From Numida meleagris (lineage: Eukaryota > Chordata > Aves > Galliformes > Numididae): DNA of 64,000 nucleotides. The notes below the pieces were generated by a model. It was given only the letters and a program-made list of their open reading frames with translations, was not told the origin of the DNA and ran no database searches. The stretch is taken from assembly GCF_002078875.1 (NCBI RefSeq), contig NC_034409.1:13555111-13619110 (forward strand), given 5' to 3'. Both the position numbers and the translations under genes were made by a program. Below are positions 52,225 to 64,000 of this stretch, piece by piece; positions within the stretch are counted from its first letter, which is position 1; each line of letters opens with the position of its first letter.

Positions 52225-53674
52225 CTGGAAAAACAAAACACTTTAATTAGACAACTGCAAGCACCTCAAACAACTGGTTATTGTTACAGCATGGGGCTAT
52301 CATCTTCTCACAATCTAGTTATTGCAAAGGCATGTGAATAAATGTCATATGGACAAAGTCAATAAAAAGTGGCACCATAGTTATATGAAAATCAGAAGTA
52401 AGCTTACATTCATCCCACTGACTTCTAAAAGAGGCCAAAACGCACCTCCGTATCGTACATTCTAAAATCTGTATTGCCTATAAGCTTCAGTCCGTGTAGC
52501 TTTTTTCCTAGGAAACACGTAGTTTTGCGTGCAACATACAAAGAAGAACTGTATGTCTAGTTATGGGAAAAAATAAAGCTAGTGCAATTCGTTTTAGAAA
52601 CATGTAAAGCTATGAATGGAATGAGCATGATCTCGCTTCTTGCGTTTTACCCACTGCACTGTAAATATCTGCAGCTATCCTCCCTTCACTGACTCCAAGC
52701 GCACACTTTTATTATAAAAGATCAGTAATTCTACACAGAGAGTGGTTCTCATGCTCGACCTTTAATTTTTTTCTTAAGGTATAGTACAACTTACAGTGCT
52801 TAGAAAAAGGCAACACCATATGGTACCATGTCTTCACTATCACATTGTAAGGGAAATTGCTATTTTATTTCCTTAAAAGCACTTAAAATAGGCAAAAGTT
52901 CTAAAAGGGAGTGCTAAATGATAATGCATACTTTATTAGAAAGAAGTCTAGCCTTCCTTTAAAGTGCCATTTGGGGAATGAAATCCTGTAAACCAGAGCC
53001 ACTTTGTTTAAAATCCAATGAACGGGAACTGCTACAGAATAGAAAGTTTACACAATTCCTTAAAGCAGTTTAAAGTCCACTACATGCAATCGGTTTGCTA
53101 TAAAGCTCTCTAAAACTTAGTAGCTTTACTCTGAAATTGAGTCCCCAGTCCCATATTTAAATGGAAATAAACATTTACAGGGTGCATTTACATACACTAT
53201 AATACAAGAATGACGTCCCTTTGCCAGAAGATAAAATTGTACAATTCCTTGCCGTAACTCACTTCTGACTTCATAAATTTCTTACGCTTGTAAATTATAT
53301 AATATGCATCAGCTAAAATAGTTTTTTCATAAATAGTTACAAAACTTGCCAAAACACATGGGAGGAAGTTTCTTTTGTTCAAAAATCTGACATCTGAATG
53401 CCACACAACACAAGAAACAATGCTTAAAGACACGTTAAGTGTTTTCTGAAGAAAGTGGGTGAGTAAACTACTAGCTGAAGACAAAAAGACTACCCTTCCC
53501 CAAGAACACAGTGCACATAAAGCAAAATGTCAAACAGTACCTCAAGCAAAATAAAGGTCTGAGGATTGAAGCCAGCTCACGGGTGATCCTGCTAGAGGAT
53601 TTGTGACAGTCACCGTTTAGGTCCGATGCATTGGAAAGTGGTTGCTGGCTTGCTTTTACAGCTGAGAAATTCTG
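52225..53674 (-). other. SRPK2: SRPK2 3' UTR
   Basis: AT-rich sequence downstream of the TAG at 53675-53677. Minus-strand AATAAA hexamers lie near 52932 and in the 52700-52870 stretch, and a distal ATTAAA at 52242-52247. The far end is placed near 52225, where composition changes; boundary approximate. Confidence 0.65.
52242..52247 (-). terminator. SRPK2: Candidate distal SRPK2 polyadenylation signal (ATTAAA)
   Basis: The minus strand reads tctaATTAAAgtgttttgtttttcc, a common variant hexamer followed by a GT-rich stretch. Confidence 0.55.
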
Positions 53675-58685
<5,011 letters not shown>

Positions 58686-61600
58686 CTATAACGTAACATA
58701 ACAGACATTTGTATGGGTATTTCAGAAATAAAGCTTTTCATCTTAAAACGTGGGCAAAACATGGCAACTATCACAACAAAGAGGGAACCAATGCTCCAAG
58801 CCAAAGGCCCACGCAGTGCGACCTGAGGCTCCGCAGGGGCTACTCACCTGGGAAGCACGGGTCCCGCGGTGCAGGACAGCACAAACCCGGGCTCTGGAGG
58901 AAGCCCCGTGCTCAGCACCAAGCACCCCAGCAGTGCGCCCCAACATGGGCCTACACAGCTGGGACAAATGGAGCTGGGCAAGGAGCGCGGGCCCACGGCC
59001 CCAGCCATCCTGGGCCTTAAGCGTGTTAAATGCGTGCAAGTTAATGAAGGTGAGAGATGTTCTTCTAAATACACGGGAAGGAGCTACGCCTGTACCTGAG
59101 GGCTGATTATCTGCCAGAGATCAAATGCCGAGGACTGAAATAAAGATGTCTGAATAGGAAATAAAATTCATTTCTAACCATAATTAATCACTTCAAATTA
59201 TCAAACAGGGTAAGCTTCCTTGATGACTCTAAATCTAGAACAGCTTCTAAAAACATCAAAGTAAATACTGCAGTCGTGGGGTAAATAAAATACTGAGGCT
59301 CAGACTGATGAAGGGAATCAGAAAGATCGATCCCCTGCGGTCACTGTGGTGGCTCCCATGGGATGCAAACCCTGCACTGAGTCAAGACAAAACCTATGGG
59401 CAGTGTTTCTCCTTATGAGCAGAGTTTCTCTGTATGTAATGTGTATTAAAAGCCTCAAAGGAATAAAATAATTACGGGAGCCCATACTTGTGTACAAATA
59501 TGGACCTGATTTGTCAAGCAATTCTCTTTCTGCTCTGGATCACCAATTACCCAGGCAGCCCCAGGAATCTAATTCTTTCCAGGTGGTGTAAGTATCAAGC
59601 TGCTTTCCACCTCCAAGACCAGCAAAACCATTCCAAAAATCAGATAGAGCTTGCTGGCACAGCTTTAGAAGGGAATTTCACTCTGTCAGAACATTTACTA
59701 TAAAATACTAGTTTCCTGAAAATATACACTTTTCTGTTCCAATCCATAATCTGGAGTTGTTGAATCACCTGTAAATTTAACCTATTTATGGGCACTTGGC
59801 TTTTTCAAGCTGTGAACTGCAGAGTGATCCAAGTGGGCTATAGCCAGAACAATTCACTGCAATCACACCTAGCAGTTGAGAAAGCAAAAATACCCTTTGC
59901 TGACATTTTTGTTGATCCTAGAAATGTCTTTCGTTTCTGAAAGCACTATCACTCAGTCATTCACATTTTTTTCTTATTCTACTCTGAGTTCAAGATTGGG
60001 AGTTTTTATTTTACAGCTTAAAAAAATAACCTGAGAGACTTCATAAATTATCATCAGCTATTTAAACTAAAGAAATTTTTAGGATAGCAAGAAGCTACAC
60101 TTGGCCAACCCAACACGGCCAACCCAACATTGTTACTCTCTCAAGATGAGAATGAAAAGCCACAAGTGTCCCCTCTGCACCTAAGTGAAATACATCCATT
60201 TAAAAACCAGAGCTAACTTTCTTAGAACACATGACGAAGGAGCTGGTTTCTGAGGGCATTAAGAAACTTATCTCTATTTAACACAGATTCCTAGAGAACA
60301 AAGGAAATGTAGCTGAATTTAGTCACAAAGGTAAACTGCAAAGGAATACAGCTTCTGTCCCAAAAAAATGAAGTATTAATAGCTCAAGATGTCTGCGTGG
60401 GATTAAAAAGATTAAATTGGAAAAACTGTAAAAACCTTTCACAGAGAAGCACAAGAAGCAAGCATTCCGCAGCGACACGCAGAATTTTAGATCAGATGGT
60501 ATTTAATGAGAGCGGCAAGCCCTCGCAGATTTAGGATATTTATACCACTCTCCTGCCAAAGAGAAACTAAAGCTTTTCAAAATTGTGATGCTGTTTCCTT
60601 TTTCTCTTGTTGTATAGCTTTGACTCCATGCCCGGGATGGGCGGAACGGCAGCACCTCAAACATTTCAGTCTCTGACTCTCCTCATAGGCTTCTGCACCA
60701 CAACCATTAGAACTCCTGAGCCAGATGCACGCAGGGACAGCCCAGAGCCAGCCTTGCCCTCTGCAATAAATACCTGCAACAACACTCTTAGCATTCGTGC
60801 AGGAAAACGCCTCACAAATTCATCTGGAACCACCGGGCAATAGATTCCCAAAGCCCCGCAGGGTAACAGCAAGTTAACGAAAGATAAATGGCATTCCCAA
60901 GACTTCATTTAAAAAAGAATAAATCCTCGACCTCGATTTTTACCATGAAGTAACCGAAACAGAGTCAGCATTAAAAGCATGTTGATAACCAGGTGAATAG
61001 CTGAAAGGAAAATGAAACCTCTGGGCGGTAAGAGTCAGAGTTCTCCTTTTTAAGTCATGCCCACAGGTGCGTGCGCCAAGCAGCGCATGCATTACTGACC
61101 CAGAGCCACCCAAAGAGCGGCTGGGATTCAGAACTCCAACTCCAGCAACACGCAGCTGCTCTGCGCTTACTGAGCACTTTTCAGTACTTTACACCCAACG
61201 GTAGCTGCAGAGAATGGGCCGATTCATAACTGGTGGTATTTTATCACATAGCTGTGATAAAATCAGGACCTGGAGACCTGGCGGATGGTAAGAAGAGCTC
61301 AGGATGGCAGAGCACTTGGGCAGCGCTGCAGGCTGGGCATGTGCTGTTCTGCAGTTACAAGCACGTTACCAGCACGTGGCAGAGGGTATTCCCCTCTCCT
61401 CAGCACTCACACCCACATCTGGAGACCTGTGACCAGCCCGGGGCCACCGGTACAGGAGAGAATTTGGTAACCTGCAGAAAGATCAGGGCAGGACCTCTGA
61501 GACAGAAGGCAAAGGGGGATTTACTTCTTCTACTCCACTTCCTGAAAGGCAATGATAGAGGAGATCGAGATACACTGTCCTCAGAAGGGTACAGTGAACG

Positions 61601-64000
61601 GACAACGGGGAATGGAAACAAGTGCCAATATGGGAAATGCCAACAGGACACGAGGAAAAAGCCCTTCAAAGAGGCTGGCTGAGCACTGGGATGGGCAGCC
61701 TAGAAAGGCTGTGGAAATGCCATCTGGCCAGGTATGTAACACTCAACGGGATGAGGCTCTGAACAACCTGATGTAGCCTTGACATTCAGCATGGTTCAAG
61801 GAGGCAAGCAGACCATTGAACTTCAGGAGATCCCTTCCAGTCAAAATACGTCTATTACTTCTTGGTGCTGCAAGCTAGCCATACTTCTGTAATTACTTTT
61901 CTTTTCAAAATATTCATTTTTAAAAATTACGTTTTTTTGACAAAAACTCAAGACTTAACTATCATCTTTTATTTTTTTAATTGACATTTACCTCAACAGA
62001 AAGCACTGCAACTATTATATGTAGATAACAAATGAGACACAGCACACTTAACATATGGCACAAAAGCCCAAGGCGATCAGCCCTCCTTGCTGACTGTATT
62101 GGCAATCACTACTCACCACTTTTCTAAGGTTATCACAGAATAACAGTCTAGACTGTTTCTCACCATCTGCAGATGGAGAACATTTCAGATAAATGGTCAC
62201 CCTGCTGCTTTTGTAGGCTCTGGAGAGGCTACGATTCCTTCCCTGCCATGTGGCTGTATATGAACCTACGACAATACCAAACTGTTGGCACTGCTATCAT
62301 ACATTATGGATCCGTGTCTAATCACACAATTGGAAATAGCTACATTTTCAGGGTATGACAGCTGCGTACTCAATCTGGTGATTGAAAATGGCTGCATGCC
62401 TCGGGAAAGATGTCTGGGAGAGGACTAGAAGAATAATTCACTTGGCTTTCATCAGGCTCCCCGAATTCCTCTTATGAAGCCCTAGCTGAAAAAGGACAAC
62501 AAACTATAGGCCAGAATTATTATTTTGACAGACAAGATCCAGCTCTTGGACGGAGTTTCAGCTGAAATGAAGAGCTGTGAATGAGAAGACTTACTGCTTT
62601 AAAAATAGGCTTAGATTTAAAAACACTGCTCCACAGGTATGTGGGAGCGCAGAAAAAAAAAAAGAGTAACAAGATTTTTGAGATAAGCACTCCAGAGAAC
62701 AGTTTGTTCTCCCATGAGCATCTCATTCTGAAGATCCAGGCAGTAAAAAAAATGTTAAAGGGATTTTGCATGGTTGCTGCTTGATAAGAAAGGCCAGACA
62801 CACAAAACACAGACATGCAAGGGATGCTTGAAAAGGAAACAGTTTTCTATTCTTTGATAAAACTCCGGCCTCGGAACCAGACAAATGCTGAGTGGCTGCT
62901 TTGGAAAATCAGTTCCTTTGCAAAATCACTTTCTTCTGAATGTTTCAGGTTGTCCACCCACCACCTTCAAAGCAAAAGGGTGTACAGTGATTAATAACAG
63001 CATTTTGTACTGTATCTGCCTACTGAAAAATATGTGCATAGTGACTTGAAGTTCTTCTCTCTCAAGCATTTTTAATTTCCCATTCTTCCTCAGAACACCG
63101 CTTCTGCGCAGACCGCCGCACGCCATCACACCTTCAGCGCTGTGCCACTCACACGTACGAGTGCCACGGTGCTCATTGTCCTATGGGGACACGACCGATT
63201 CCTCCCGCTGACAAACACCACGAAGAGCAGGTAAGCACAGCTCCCCCCGCACGCCACGTTAGAGGACACGATACAAAGAATTAAGCAAGGGGCTGAACAA
63301 CAAGCATTTACATGTATGTGTAACATCATAAGCCTGCTTAATATCATGCCCTGCTCGTTCTTCCTTCTGTCCCTCTGAGCTCTCTCATATTAATAAAATG
63401 GCTCACAACAAAAAAAAACAACAACCAGCCTGGAAGTTGCTCGCCTGGTACCATAAGCTGTAATAGCATTCTCTCTTATTATGAAAGCAGTTTGCCTGCC
63501 CTCTTTTTCATCTCACCCTGGTAGTATTTCCTTTAATCATTTGTATTCTCCTTTGGTAGAAAAAACAGCAAGTACAATTTTCTCCTTCTCCGACTTCCTG
63601 CCAGTCTACAGTGATGACCTATTAGCTGCTTTTCATTATAAACACAAGATATTTCAGGAATCACAACTCACCACAAAAGCCACCTCAGATACATTTTAAA
63701 AACACACTGTCTTGCTAATGTTCTAGCTTGTGATACAGTCATCTCCTCCCTGCAGCTAAAACAAGGCTGTACATAACGAGCAACAGAAGTCAGATGATGA
63801 CACTCATCATTTCAGGTGCTTTTCCTGCCTCCAGTCCAAAGAACATAAATAAAGAGGAGCAGTGGAATCATGGTGCTCGCAGTCGTTTCCAGGAGCAATA
63901 CGAAGGGATGCCCTCAGACAGCGCTACCTCCCTCATCCTGCCAGCAATTCTTGGCAGCAGCAGTGGAGTGCTCTGTTCCGTGGCTTTTGAGATTCAGGAA
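58686..64000 (-). other. SRPK2 intron running off the right edge
   Basis: No further SRPK2 exon was recognised; the next upstream exon should encode the activation segment and the D-I-W-S-T-A-C-M region and must lie beyond 64000. The stretch holds one diverged CR1 copy (61550-61850), a GC-rich patch with a strong minus-strand donor-like site at 58847, and an A-rich run near 63410. Confidence 0.65.
61550..61850 (+). mobile_element. Diverged CR1 LINE fragment, plus orientation
   Basis: Plus-strand blocks resemble CR1 ORF2-tail and 3' UTR: a degenerate acaacggggaatggaaacaa, gagcactgggatgggcagcc, aaaggctgtggaaatgcc, and near the end ggagatcccttccagtc. Highly diverged with no clear terminal repeat, so the edges are uncertain. 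It is antisense to SRPK2. Confidence 0.65.

Overview
This is a stretch of vertebrate nuclear DNA, almost certainly from a bird and probably a galliform. Genes are split into short exons with GT/AG introns, and the interspersed repeats are avian-type CR1 LINE fragments ending in the ATTCTATG repeat. There are no bacterial or viral features. The organism call is inferred from the repeats and from protein similarity that I recognise by eye; no search was run.

Two genes lie tail to tail. (1) KMT2E (MLL5), + strand: 25 coding exons between 11754 and 49787, 3' UTR to about 50540. Joining the exons in phase gives 1852 codons, close to the roughly 1858 residues of the human protein. It has an N-terminal HCF-1-binding motif, a PHD finger, a SET domain with a degenerate catalytic motif, basic and coiled-coil segments, and a proline-rich C-terminal exon. 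Bases 1-11639 are intron or 5' flank with three CR1 copies and no exon I can support. (2) SRPK2, - strand: only the 3' end is present. It comprises the exon at 58616-58685, two alternative 93-base exons at 57831-57923 and 57298-57390, the terminal coding exon at 53675-53859, and a 3' UTR to about 52225. Bases 58686-64000 are intron. The gene ends are about 1.7 kb apart.

The strongest observations follow. (a) SRPK2 carries a tandem pair of equal-length, equal-phase exons encoding two versions of the kinase segment that forms the substrate-docking helix; one looks SRPK2/3-like and the other SRPK1-like. This is a good candidate for mutually exclusive splicing. (b) The first coding exon of KMT2E has nested upstream ORFs, one ending in an ATGA overlap with the main start codon. 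(c) KMT2E coding exon 20 has a weak donor, followed by a short hydrophobic read-through tail, a stop and an intronic AATAAA. This is the layout expected for a truncated isoform lacking the last five exons. (d) A symmetric 114-base KMT2E exon has two competing acceptors 5 bases apart, only one of them in frame.
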